Position numbers and translations under genes: made by a program
Assembly (NCBI RefSeq): GCF_030167915.1
Contig: NZ_JARGNB010000010.1
Location: 1 to 64,000, forward strand
Direction of reading: 5' to 3'
Source: Aquabacterium humicola
GTDB lineage: Bacteria > Pseudomonadota > Gammaproteobacteria > Burkholderiales > Burkholderiaceae_C
Length of the DNA stretch: 64,000 nucleotides
The notes under the pieces: model-generated
Told to the model about the DNA's origin: nothing
The model's input: only the letters and a program-made list of their open reading frames with translations
The model's database searches: none
Shown: piece by piece, positions 55,939-63,119 of the stretch
Numbering within the stretch: the first letter of the stretch is position 1
Layout: each line of letters opens with the position of its first letter

Positions 55939-56550
55939 GTGACCGTTTCCGACAAGCGTCGTTTCCTCGCCGTGACCGGCGCCACGGGCGCCGCCGGCCT
56001 GCTGCCGCTGCTGGCGCCGCGGGCCTACGCCGCAGCGCCGCCGCTGCCCGCGCAACCGGCGCTGCTGACCGTCAGCGGCGCGGTCGGCAAGAGCAACCGC
56101 GGCGCCTTCGATCCGGTGATCGACCAGATGATGGGCAAGCACGGCATCCAGTTCGACAAGGCGTTCGCCTTCGATGCCGCGGCGCTGGCGCAGCTGCCGG
56201 CCGTGACCATCAAGCCGACCCTGGAGTACGACGCCAAGGTGCACGAGCTGCGCGGCCCGCTGCTGGCCACCGTGCTGGCCGCCGCCGGAGTGGGCAGCGG
56301 CACGCCGGTGAAGCTGGGGCTGCGCGCGGTCGACGGCTACAACGTGGGCCTGAGCCTGGCCGACGCGACGCGCTACCGGATGATCGTCGCGACGCACATC
56401 GACGGCCGGCCGATGGCGCTGGGCGGCTTCGGGCCGCAGTGGGCCGTCTACGAGGCCGACACCGTGTCGCCGTTCAAGGACAAGCCGCTGAAGCAGCGCT
56501 TCGGGCTGTGCCCCTGGGGCCTGTACCACATCGACGTCCAGGCCGGGTGA
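55939..56550 (+). CDS. Periplasmic protein with oxidoreductase molybdopterin-binding fold
   Basis: A 203-residue exported protein. The N-terminus KRRFLAVTGATGAAGLLPLLA resembles a Tat or Sec signal, though the twin arginines are not in full S-R-R-x-F context. The mature part (ELRGPLLATVLAAAGVGSG; AVDGYNVGLSLADA; DGRPMALGGFGPQWAVYE) matches the YedY/sulfite-oxidase-like molybdopterin fold seen in many small bacterial proteins. The molybdenum-binding Cys expected in true oxidoreductases is not evident, so cofactor-free binding is possible. GTG start at 55939. Confidence 0.7.
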   Translation: MTVSDKRRFLAVTGATGAAGLLPLLAPRAYAAAPPLPAQPALLTVSGAVGKSNRGAFDPVIDQMMGKHGIQFDKAFAFDAAALAQLPAVTIKPTLEYDAKVHELRGPLLATVLAAAGVGSGTPVKLGLRAVDGYNVGLSLADATRYRMIVATHIDGRPMALGGFGPQWAVYEADTVSPFKDKPLKQRFGLCPWGLYHIDVQAG

Positions 56551-56561
56551 AGCCGACGAGG

Positions 56562-56580
56562 GCGGGCCGGGGAGGCCCGC
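56562..56580 (+). terminator. Hairpin after the molybdopterin-fold gene
   Basis: GCGGGCC-GGGGA-GGCCCGC, a perfect 7-bp stem 12 bases past the stop codon. No T-run. Confidence 0.4.
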
Positions 56581-56583
56581 GGA

Positions 56584-56646
56584 GGCTCCGGCGTGTCGTT
56601 CGATGGCGCCGGCCTGTCGTTCAATGGCTCCGGCCTGTCGTCGGTG
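56584..56646. repeat. Three tandem 21-bp repeats
   Basis: Units begin GGCTCCGGCGTGTCG, GGCGCCGGCCTGTCG and GGCTCCGGCCTGTCG, each 21 bases. They lie just downstream of uspA (minus strand). In one plus-strand frame they encode G-S/A-G-V/L-S-F-D/N heptads, but no gene containing them could be supported. Confidence 0.65.
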
Positions 56647-56655
56647 GCGACGGCC

Positions 56656-57084
56656 TCAGGAACCGCTGACCTGCACGCCGGCGCCGCCGAGCAGCTGGCG
56701 CACCTGCTGTGCGAGCGAGCCGAACAGGCGGCCGGTCAGGCCCGGTTCGTCGCGGCCGAAGACGATGCGGTCGCAGCCGAGCTCGCGCGCGGTCTCGACG
56801 ATCGTCGGCGCGCTGCGGCCGATGCGCACGGTGCTGGTGAACGGCAGCCCGGCCGCAGCCAGCAGGCCCTGCGCGAGCTGCAGGTCCTCGGCCCCGGCCT
56901 GCTGCTGCATCGCCTGCAGCTCGCCGGGCCGGAAGCACATCGCCACGTGGCTGGTGACACGCGGCTGCACGCGCAGCAGGTGCACGGTCACCGGTTCGTC
57001 GCGGCGCATGCCGAGCACTTCGTCGATCGCCGAGCGCGTGCGCGCCGGCTGGGCCGGATCGATCGGCATCAGGATGTGTTTCAT
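56656..57084 (-). CDS. UspA-type universal stress protein
   Basis: A 142-residue single-domain Usp. It starts MKHILMPIDPAQPARTRSAI with the ATP-site Asp, and the C-terminal strand reads CDRIVFGRDEPGLTGRLFGSLAQQV, close to the G-2X-G-9X-G(S/T) nucleotide motif. Such proteins respond to starvation or membrane stress. It follows terC by 10 bases on the same strand and is probably co-transcribed with it. Confidence 0.82.
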   Translation of the reverse strand: MKHILMPIDPAQPARTRSAIDEVLGMRRDEPVTVHLLRVQPRVTSHVAMCFRPGELQAMQQQAGAEDLQLAQGLLAAAGLPFTSTVRIGRSAPTIVETARELGCDRIVFGRDEPGLTGRLFGSLAQQVRQLLGGAGVQVSGS

Positions 57085-57094
57085 GCCATGGTCC

Positions 57095-57799
57095 TCAGGC
57101 AGCCTCGGCCTGGCCCGCGGCGTCGTCGGGCTGCGGCTGGCGGCTCAGCAGCCACTTGCCGACCGCCACCACCAGCACCGCGCCGGCCGCCGGCACCACG
57201 TTGTGCAGCGCGTGCTGCTGCGCGGCCCAGCCGGCGATCGCCGGATCGCTCATCGCCATCTCGCCGGCCACCCAGCCCAGCAGGCCGGCGCCGAGCGTGA
57301 TGATCACCGGGAAGCGGCCCATCAGCTTCAGGATCAGCGTGCTGCCGAAGATGATCAGCGGAATGCTGATGACGAGGCCGAAGACCAGCAGCGGCACATT
57401 GCCCTTGGCCGCGGCGGCGACGCCGATCACGTTGTCCAGGCTCATCACGAGGTCGGCGACGATGATGGTCTTGACCGCGGCGGCGAGGCTCGAGTGGCCT
57501 TCGAGGTGCTCCTCGCCGTCGTCGCCCTTGAGCAGGCCGATGCCGATCCACAAGAGCAGCGCGGCGCCCACCAGCTTCAGGTAGGGCAGGGTCAGCAGGT
57601 AGACGGCGAAGAACGTCAGCACGATGCGCAGCACGATCGCGCCGATGCTGCCGAACAGGATGGCCTGCTTCTGCTGGTGCGGCGGCAGCGAGCGCGACGC
57701 GAGCGCGATGACGACGGCGTTGTCGCCGCTGAGCACGATGTTGATCAGGATGATCTGGGCCAGGGCGACCCAGAAATCAGGACTGGACAGAAAGGACAC
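57095..57799 (-). CDS. TerC-family integral membrane protein
   Basis: A 234-residue inner-membrane protein with about seven helices and the two TerC acidic signatures LINIVLSGDNAVVIALASR and VADLVMSLDNVIGVAAAA. TerC/Alx-type proteins are linked to metal (Mn2+) homeostasis, tellurite resistance and pH stress. The GTG at 57799 has a GAGGAG site 11 bases upstream. Direct repeats of CTGTCAGCCAG lie ~90-120 bases upstream. Confidence 0.86.
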   Translation of the reverse strand: MSFLSSPDFWVALAQIILINIVLSGDNAVVIALASRSLPPHQQKQAILFGSIGAIVLRIVLTFFAVYLLTLPYLKLVGAALLLWIGIGLLKGDDGEEHLEGHSSLAAAVKTIIVADLVMSLDNVIGVAAAAKGNVPLLVFGLVISIPLIIFGSTLILKLMGRFPVIITLGAGLLGWVAGEMAMSDPAIAGWAAQQHALHNVVPAAGAVLVVAVGKWLLSRQPQPDDAAGQAEAA

Positions 57800-57886
57800 G
57801 GCGACTCCTCGGCAAGGCCACGGAACCCCCCTCGGGTTCCACCTCGTGAAGGCTAAGGAGCCGCGCTGTCGCCTTACTGCCGCCGC

Positions 57887-57927
57887 GCTGTCAGCCAGTT
57901 GGCGCGAAGCTGTCAGCCAGCTGACAG
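57887..57927. promoter_or_regulatory. Repeated CTGTCAG elements upstream of terC
   Basis: GCTGTCAGCCAG occurs at 57887-57898 and 57909-57920, 22 bp apart, and the second copy forms a hairpin CTGTCAG-CCAG-CTGACAG (57910-57927). The site may bind a regulator of terC (the adjacent OmpR-type protein is a candidate) or end the kinase transcript. Confidence 0.4.
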
Positions 57928-57948
57928 TGCCAGACCGGCCGGTCCCGC

Positions 57949-59364
57949 TCAGGCCGCCGACCGCAGCGGGAAGAACACGCTGAAGGTATTGCCGATGCCG
58001 TCGGTGTCCTCTTCCAGCGTGATGCGGGCGCCATGCAGGGTGGCGATCTCGCTGACGATGGCCAGGCCCAGCCCGCTGCCGTCCTGCTGCGTGCCGAGCA
58101 GCCGGTGGAAGCGCTCGAAGATGCGCGCGCGCTCCTCGACCGGGATGCTGGGGCCGTCGTCGCTGATCGCCAGCCGGCCTTGCGGCGCGGCGCTGTCGCC
58201 GCCCGCGCTGCGTTCGACCCGCACCGTCACCCGCCCGCCGGAACGGCTGTAGCGGACCGCGTTGTCGATCAGGTTGTTGATCAGCTCGCGCAGCCGGTCG
58301 TGGTCGGCGTCGATCTGCAGCGGTGCATCGGCACCCTCGAAGCCGAGATCGATCCGATGCTTCAGCGCCTCGGGCACCCAGTCCATGCTGACCTCGAGCG
58401 CGAAGGCGTTGAGGTCCAGCGGCCGCAGCTGCATCGACGCCAGGGCACCCGGCTCGTTGCGCGCCAGCGAGAGCAGCTGCCGCACCAGGCGCGACAGGCG
58501 GTCGGCGCTGATGTACAGCTGCGCCAGCGAATGGCGCACGCGCTCGGGGTCGGTCTCGCGCAGCGCCATCTCGATCTGCGCCTTCAGGCCGCTGACCGGC
58601 GTCTTCAGCTGGTGCGCGGCATCGGCGACGAAGCGGTTCTGGAAGTCGAAGGTGCGGCCCAGGCGCGCCATCAGGTCGTTCACCTCGTCGACCAGCGGCC
58701 GCACCTCGCCCGGCACGTCGTGCGTGGCGATGGGGCTCAGGTCGAGGTGCGAACGGTCGGACACCGCATGGCGCAGGCGCTGCAGCGGCTGCAGCCCGCG
58801 CGAGACGCCGAACCACACCACCGCGGTGGCGGCCACGATCAGCGCCAGCTGCGGCAGCACGACGTTGGCCACCATCTCCCAGGCGAGCCGGCGGCGCTTG
58901 TTGAGCGTCTCGGCCACCTGCACCTGCACCAGCGGCGCGCCCGCGCCGGCATCGAGCGGCAGCTGCGCGACCATCATGCGCACCGGCTCGCCGCCGACCT
59001 CGTCGGCGTAGAAGCGTGGCTTCGCCGGCGCGGCCTGGCGCGGTGGCGGCAGCTGCGCATCGCCGCCGAGCAGGCGGCCGTCGGGCGCGCTGACGCGGTA
59101 GTGCAGCCGGTCCTCCGGATCGAGCAGCAGGATCTTGGCCGCCGCCTCCGACAGCTCCAGCGTCAGCCGCGGTCCGTCGGCCTTGACGTGCAGCACGATC
59201 TCGCGGCCGATCTCGTGCAGCGCGCGGTCGTAGGCCAGGTTCGAGAAGCGCTGCGAGTTCCACCACGCCGCCGCGGTGTCCAGCACCAGCAGCACGACCA
59301 GCGGCCCGAGCAGCCAGGCCAGCAGCTTGCGCTGCAGCCGCGGCTCAGGCCGCGTCATCGGCAT
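57949..59364 (-). CDS. TctE/QseC-type sensor histidine kinase
   Basis: A 471-residue membrane kinase. Transmembrane helices lie at ~14-34 and ~170-190 with a periplasmic sensor between them (TctE-type N-terminal domain). HAMP follows, then the H-box DAAHQLKTPVSGL near 250 and HATPase motifs NLIDNAVRYSRSG, DDGPSIPVEE and GSGLGLAIVSEIA. The partner regulator gene overlaps its start by 20 bases. In the TctDE family the signal is a tricarboxylate; no tctCBA genes are here, so the signal is open. Confidence 0.85.
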   Translation of the reverse strand: MPMTRPEPRLQRKLLAWLLGPLVVLLVLDTAAAWWNSQRFSNLAYDRALHEIGREIVLHVKADGPRLTLELSEAAAKILLLDPEDRLHYRVSAPDGRLLGGDAQLPPPRQAAPAKPRFYADEVGGEPVRMMVAQLPLDAGAGAPLVQVQVAETLNKRRRLAWEMVANVVLPQLALIVAATAVVWFGVSRGLQPLQRLRHAVSDRSHLDLSPIATHDVPGEVRPLVDEVNDLMARLGRTFDFQNRFVADAAHQLKTPVSGLKAQIEMALRETDPERVRHSLAQLYISADRLSRLVRQLLSLARNEPGALASMQLRPLDLNAFALEVSMDWVPEALKHRIDLGFEGADAPLQIDADHDRLRELINNLIDNAVRYSRSGGRVTVRVERSAGGDSAAPQGRLAISDDGPSIPVEERARIFERFHRLLGTQQDGSGLGLAIVSEIATLHGARITLEEDTDGIGNTFSVFFPLRSAA

Positions 59365-60019
59365 GGTCCAGCAGGTAGCCCATGCCGCGCACGGTGCGGA
59401 TCTCGCAGCCCAGCGGCTCGAGCTTCTTGCGCAGCCGGTACACGTGAACCTCGATCGCGTTGTCGCCGACTTCGTCGGCCCAGCCGTAGAGGTGGTTGAC
59501 CATCTGCTCCTTGCTGACGACGCGGCCGCGCCGCAGCAGCAGCAGCTCCAGCACCGCGAGCTCGCGCGGCGACAGCTCGATCGGCCGCTTGTCCCAGAAG
59601 ACGCGGCGGCCCACGGTGTCGAAGCGCAGCAGCCCGTGCTCGAGGAAGGGCGTGCTGTTGCTGCCGCGGCGCAGCAGCGCGCGCACGCGGGCCTCCAGCT
59701 CGGGCAGGTCGAAGGGCTTCGCGAGGTAGTCGTCGGCGCCGAGGTCGAGGCCGCGCACCCGGTCTTCCAGCGTGTCGAAGGCGGTCAGCATCAGCACCGG
59801 CACCGTAGAGCGGCGCGCGCGCAGGTTGCGCAGCACGTCGAGCCCCGACAGCTCGGGCAGGCCGATGTCGAGGATCGCGAGGTCGTAGATGCCCAGCGCC
59901 AGCGCGCGGTCGGCTTCCTCGCCGGTGCCGACGGTGTCCACCGCATGGGCGGACTGCACCAGCGCGCGCGACAGCGCGTCGGCCAGCACCTTGTCGTCTT
60001 CCACCAGCAGGATGCGCAT
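59345..60019 (-). CDS. OmpR-family response regulator (TctD-like)
   Basis: A 224-residue regulator. The receiver has Asp51 (DLAILDIGLPELSG) and Lys in DDYLAKPFD; the C-terminal winged helix reads SPRELAVLELLLLRRGRVVSKE and ends DNAIEVHVYRLRKKLEPLG. It overlaps the kinase gene, so the pair is co-expressed. The ATG at 60019 starts MRILLVEDD, the family norm. Direct repeats upstream of terC are one possible target. Confidence 0.88.
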   Translation of the reverse strand: MRILLVEDDKVLADALSRALVQSAHAVDTVGTGEEADRALALGIYDLAILDIGLPELSGLDVLRNLRARRSTVPVLMLTAFDTLEDRVRGLDLGADDYLAKPFDLPELEARVRALLRRGSNSTPFLEHGLLRFDTVGRRVFWDKRPIELSPRELAVLELLLLRRGRVVSKEQMVNHLYGWADEVGDNAIEVHVYRLRKKLEPLGCEIRTVRGMGYLLDHADDAA

Positions 60020-60081
60020 CGTCTCGATGTCCGCGGCCGCAGCCGGCCGTGGCGCCGATCGTAGCGGAGGGCCGCGCGGCT

Positions 60082-60711
60082 TCAGCCGCCGTCGGTCAGC
60101 GCCGCCAGCAGCGTTTGCCGCAACCAGGTCTCGTAGCGGTCGGGCGTCCAGCCGGACTCGTGCACCAGCTTCGTGTAGATCTCGCGGGCGGTGTACAGCC
60201 ACATCAGCGTGGCTGCGGTGTCGGGGTCGAGACCGGGACGCGCGCGCCCGGCGCGGAACAGCGCGTCGATGCGCGCCTGCTGCATCTCGCGCCGCAGGGC
60301 CTCGAAGGCCTGCTGCGTCTTGCGCAACTCGGGCGAGAAGGCGGAGGCCTTGATCAGCAGGCTCAGGTCGGCGCTCTGGCCCTCGTAGATCGCACGCGCG
60401 ACCTCGGCGGTCAGCGCGATGCGCTGGACCGCGTCCTCGACGCCGGCCAGGCGCTGCTGCGCGGCCTGGAAGCGCGGGCCGAACATCGCGCCGCGCATCA
60501 GCGCGTTCAGCAGGCCGGACTTCGACTTGACGGTGGCGTAGACGGTCGCCTCCGACACCCCCGCGCGCTCGGCGATCTGCGCGATCGTCGTCGCGTCGAT
60601 GCCCTTGCGCGAGAACAGGAAGCGACCGGCGTCGAGCACCTTCGCCCGGGTGCGGTCGGCCGCCGCGTCGCGATGCGCCGATGCATAGGACCGCTTGCCA
60701 GTGTTTGCCAT
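60082..60711 (-). CDS. TetR-family transcriptional repressor
   Basis: A 209-residue repressor. The N-terminal helix-turn-helix is GIDATTIAQIAERAGVSEATVYATVKSK, followed by a helical ligand domain. The ATG at 60711 lies within the palindrome that also overlaps the promoter of the divergent DUF4287/DoxX genes, so autoregulation and control of those genes is likely. A start 15 bases upstream (ATG 60726) is possible but would sit inside the operator. The ligand is unknown. Confidence 0.85.
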   Translation of the reverse strand: MANTGKRSYASAHRDAAADRTRAKVLDAGRFLFSRKGIDATTIAQIAERAGVSEATVYATVKSKSGLLNALMRGAMFGPRFQAAQQRLAGVEDAVQRIALTAEVARAIYEGQSADLSLLIKASAFSPELRKTQQAFEALRREMQQARIDALFRAGRARPGLDPDTAATLMWLYTAREIYTKLVHESGWTPDRYETWLRQTLLAALTDGG

Positions 60712-60740
60712 ATTCAATACAGTCAACTACATTCAATATG
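60705..60740. promoter_or_regulatory. TetR operator overlapping divergent promoter
   Basis: CATATTCAAT (60709-60718) and ATTCAATATG (60731-60740) are an inverted pair with 9 of 10 matches. On the plus strand TTGCCA (60705-60710) and TACATT (60728-60733), 17 bp apart, form a plausible promoter for the 60752 gene inside the operator. Confidence 0.6.
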
Positions 60741-60751
60741 CGGGAGCCGCG

Positions 60752-61045
60752 ATGACCTTCGAAGCCTACATCAGCAACATCCACGCGAAGACCGGCAAGA
60801 CGCCGAAGGACTTCCACGACGAGGCGGTCGCCGCCGGCGTGCTCGGGCCGGACACGCGCACGATGGTCTTCGTCGACTGGCTCAAGCAGCACAGCGGACT
60901 CGGCCATGGGCATGCGATGGCCGTCTGGGAGGCCTTCCGGCGCAATGGCTGGCTGCCAGCGGCCGCACCCAAGGCGGCACGCAAGACAACATCCCGGCCG
61001 GCACCCACCGCCGCAAGCAAGGCGCCGCAGCGGAGGGTCCGGTGA
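60752..61045 (+). CDS. DUF4287-domain protein
   Basis: A 97-residue protein. Residues 1-65 match DUF4287 (MTFEAYISNIHAKTGKTPKDF; HSGLGHGHAMAVWEAFRRNG), and a basic Ala/Lys/Arg-rich tail follows. The family often occurs beside AHSA1/START-like or DoxX genes; its biochemical role is not known. It shares a regulated promoter with TetR and overlaps the DoxX gene by 4 bases. Confidence 0.8.
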   Translation: MTFEAYISNIHAKTGKTPKDFHDEAVAAGVLGPDTRTMVFVDWLKQHSGLGHGHAMAVWEAFRRNGWLPAAAPKAARKTTSRPAPTAASKAPQRRVR

Positions 61046-61476
61046 GCGCGGGGGGCCTGTCAGCCACCGCGGCGATCGATGCCGCGCCGGCGCGGCTGCG
61101 CCGGCGCATCGGCATCGGCCTGTCGGCGCTGGCCACGCTGTTCTTCCTGCTCGACGCGGCGGGCAAGCTGTTCCGCCTCGCGCCGGTGATGCAGGGCACG
61201 GTCGACATCGGCTGGCCGGCGACCGCCGTCGTGCCGCTGGGTCTGCTGCTGCTGATCGGCGCGGTGCTGCATGCGGTGCCGCGCACGGCGGTGCTGGGCG
61301 CGATCTACCTCACCGGCTTCCTCGGTGGCGCGATCGCGACGCACTACCGCATCGGCTCGCCCCTGTTCAGCCACGTGCTGTTCGGCGTTTACGTGGCGCT
61401 GGTGATGTGGGGCGGGCTGGTGCTGCGCCAGCCGCGCCTGCTGCAGGTGCTGACCGGGCAGTCGCCGCGTCCGTGA
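61042..61476 (+). CDS. DoxX-family membrane protein
   Basis: A 144-residue inner-membrane protein with four hydrophobic helices (ALATLFFLLDAAGKLFRL; VVPLGLLLLIGAVLHAV; AIYLTGFLGGAIATHYRIG; HVLFGVYVALVMWGGLVL), the DoxX-like pattern. Members are linked to redox or thiol stress; its function here is unproven. GTG start in a GTGA overlap with the DUF4287 gene, so the two form a TetR-controlled operon. Confidence 0.78.
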   Translation: MSAGGLSATAAIDAAPARLRRRIGIGLSALATLFFLLDAAGKLFRLAPVMQGTVDIGWPATAVVPLGLLLLIGAVLHAVPRTAVLGAIYLTGFLGGAIATHYRIGSPLFSHVLFGVYVALVMWGGLVLRQPRLLQVLTGQSPRP

Positions 61477-61557
61477 CGCCGGGCTGCTGGTCGGCCGCAG
61501 CGCGCGGGCCTATAGAATCTCGCCCCTCGATTGGGAACCTGGACGATCAGATTGGAC

Positions 61558-61746
61558 ATGACAGTCGCGCCGAAGGCACGCTTCGGCCAAGCAGAGGGCG
61601 CACCGAAGCGCCAGCGAGCATCCGCCGCGGCGTCGAAGCCGGTCGGCCCGGCGATCCCCGTCTTCAGGACCGTCCTGGTCGCTTCCGTCGGCTGGCCCAC
61701 CGAGGCATCGATCCCCGGCACGCGCAAGCGCCCGGCGAAGCGTTGA
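61558..61746 (+). CDS. Possible small basic protein
   Basis: A 62-residue, highly basic, unrecognised reading frame starting MTVAPKARFGQAEG. A TATAGAAT box lies ~45 bases upstream, and a perfect 23-base palindrome begins 10 bases after the stop; both hint at a short transcript. The product could instead be a non-coding RNA. Weak as a gene call. Confidence 0.25.
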   Translation: MTVAPKARFGQAEGAPKRQRASAAASKPVGPAIPVFRTVLVASVGWPTEASIPGTRKRPAKR

Positions 61747-61756
61747 TCGGCCGGGT

Positions 61757-61779
61757 CCACCGCGCGGTCCGCGCGGTGG
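61757..61779. terminator. Perfect 23-base palindrome
   Basis: CCACCGCGCGG-T-CCGCGCGGTGG between the small plus-strand frame and the GFA remnant on the minus strand. It can form a ~10-bp hairpin on either strand; no T-run follows. Confidence 0.45.
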
Positions 61780-61795
61780 CCGCTCCAGTTTCGCG

Positions 61796-61948
61796 CTAGA
61801 ACCAGCGGCGGTCTGCGGCAGGTCGTCGAAGCCGGGCCCGCAGCGTGCCGCAGCGCCTGCACACGGTGCAGTTGCAGGCGGTGGCCGATTCCGGCTCGCC
61901 ATCGAAACGCCATTGCACGGCGCCGCAGTGACAGGATCCTCGCAGCAT
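61796..61948 (-). pseudogene. Remnant of a GFA (DUF636) family gene
   Basis: A 50-residue frame starting MLRGSCHCGAVQWRFDG and continuing ACNCTVCRRCGTLRA, the zinc-binding N-terminus of glutathione-dependent formaldehyde-activating enzyme-like proteins. The family is usually ~120-150 residues. After CRRCGTL the similarity stops and a stop codon follows at 61796, so the core domain is missing. It looks like a truncated or frameshifted gene; a functional short zinc peptide is less likely. Confidence 0.65.
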
Positions 61949-61982
61949 GGGTGTCTTTCGGATGCGCCGTTCGCGGGGCCGT

Positions 61983-62477
61983 TCAGGGTTTGTGAAACGC
62001 GTGCACGACGAAGCGCATCGGTGATTCGTCGAACAGGCGCCACTGCGGGATCGGGTTGGGCTGCGGGTGCCAGTAGACGCCCGTCCGGGTGACCGGCACG
62101 ATCTTGGTCAGTCGTTCCGGCCCCGTGACGGTGAAATTCGCGGCCACCTTTTCCCGCTGCCGCAGGATGTCGATCGCGTGGGCATGCAGCCACTCTTCGG
62201 CGCTTTCGCCGGGGCTGGCGGTGTGACCGCGCTGGCGGCTGCCCGAGAAGTGGGTGTAGCCGCCGAGCTCGAATTCGCGGGCGGTGGGCGGCCGGTCGAC
62301 CATGAACAGCACGTACCAGCCCGCGGTCAACCGTCCGGGCGCGAAGCCGATGCGGCGCTCGAGCTCCGCCGCATTGGCCAGGTCGCCGAGGCAATGGCGC
62401 TTGGTGAAGTAGCCGGCACGTTGCACCGGCACGCCGACCGCCAGGGCGTCCGGGCTCGTCGAGCCGCTGGAACTCAT
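61983..62477 (-). CDS. Hypothetical protein
   Basis: A 164-residue soluble protein that I do not recognise. It has a central stretch GWYVLFMVDRPPTAREFELGGYTHFSG and a C-terminal VYWHPQPNPIPQWRLFDESP. AAGGAGGA lies directly upstream of the ATG at 62477, an unusually strong ribosome site for this window, which suggests high translation. No signal peptide or membrane segment. It is downstream of the Lrp gene on the same strand. Confidence 0.65.
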   Translation of the reverse strand: MSSSGSTSPDALAVGVPVQRAGYFTKRHCLGDLANAAELERRIGFAPGRLTAGWYVLFMVDRPPTAREFELGGYTHFSGSRQRGHTASPGESAEEWLHAHAIDILRQREKVAANFTVTGPERLTKIVPVTRTGVYWHPQPNPIPQWRLFDESPMRFVVHAFHKP

Positions 62478-62533
62478 GGCATTCCTCCTTGCGAGCTGGC
62501 GATCTTCTCATCGCGCCCGCGGCACGCTCATCC

Positions 62534-63001
62534 TCAGGACGCGGGAATCGCGACCGCGCCGCCGCGCTTCGCGGCCTCGAGCACAACCTGCGTCGTGAAG
62601 CTGCGCACATTGGCATCGTGCAGCAGGCACTGCGCGCAGAAGGTTTCGTAGGCGGCGAGGTCGGCCAGCACCACGATCAGCACGTAGTCCACGTTGCCGG
62701 CCACGCCGTAACACTGCTGCACCTCGGGCCGCGCGACCAGGCGGTCGCGGAAGGCGTGCGACGCGCGGGCCGATTCGTCGATCAGATCGACATGCACGAT
62801 CGCGGTCAGCCCGAGGCCGAGCGCCGCGCAATCGAGCTGCGCGGTTTCGGCGGTGATGACGCGGGTCTCGCGCAGGCGCTTGAGCCGGCGTTGCACCGCC
62901 GCGGCGGACAGACCGACCGTCGCGCCGATCTGCTCGGCGGGCAGGCGGGTGTCGCGCTGGTACAGGTCGAGGATGCGGCGGTCGAGCGCGTCGAGGGTCA
63001 T
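62534..63001 (-). CDS. Lrp/AsnC-family transcriptional regulator
   Basis: A 155-residue regulator. The helix-turn-helix is LPAEQIGATVGLSAAAVQRRLKRLRE, followed by a RAM domain (VQQCYGVAGNVDYVLIVVLADLAAYETF). It is divergent from the PLP-dependent dehydratase gene and likely controls it in response to an amino acid. Start ATG 63001. Confidence 0.86.
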   Translation of the reverse strand: MTLDALDRRILDLYQRDTRLPAEQIGATVGLSAAAVQRRLKRLRETRVITAETAQLDCAALGLGLTAIVHVDLIDESARASHAFRDRLVARPEVQQCYGVAGNVDYVLIVVLADLAAYETFCAQCLLHDANVRSFTTQVVLEAAKRGGAVAIPAS

Positions 63002-63119
63002 GGGCGTGGGCGAGGGCGGCGGTTGCGCCGCATCGGCAGGGGGCCGAACGCGGCTTGGCCGCAGCGGCGGGGGCGCGATCGCGGCCGGACGCCGCACCTG
63101 CCCGCCGACACTGCGGCGC

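Noticed and set aside
56593-57300. A plus-strand gene containing the 21-bp repeats
   Set aside because: Beyond the repeats it runs antisense to uspA and terC and has no protein-like features; no ribosome site was seen.
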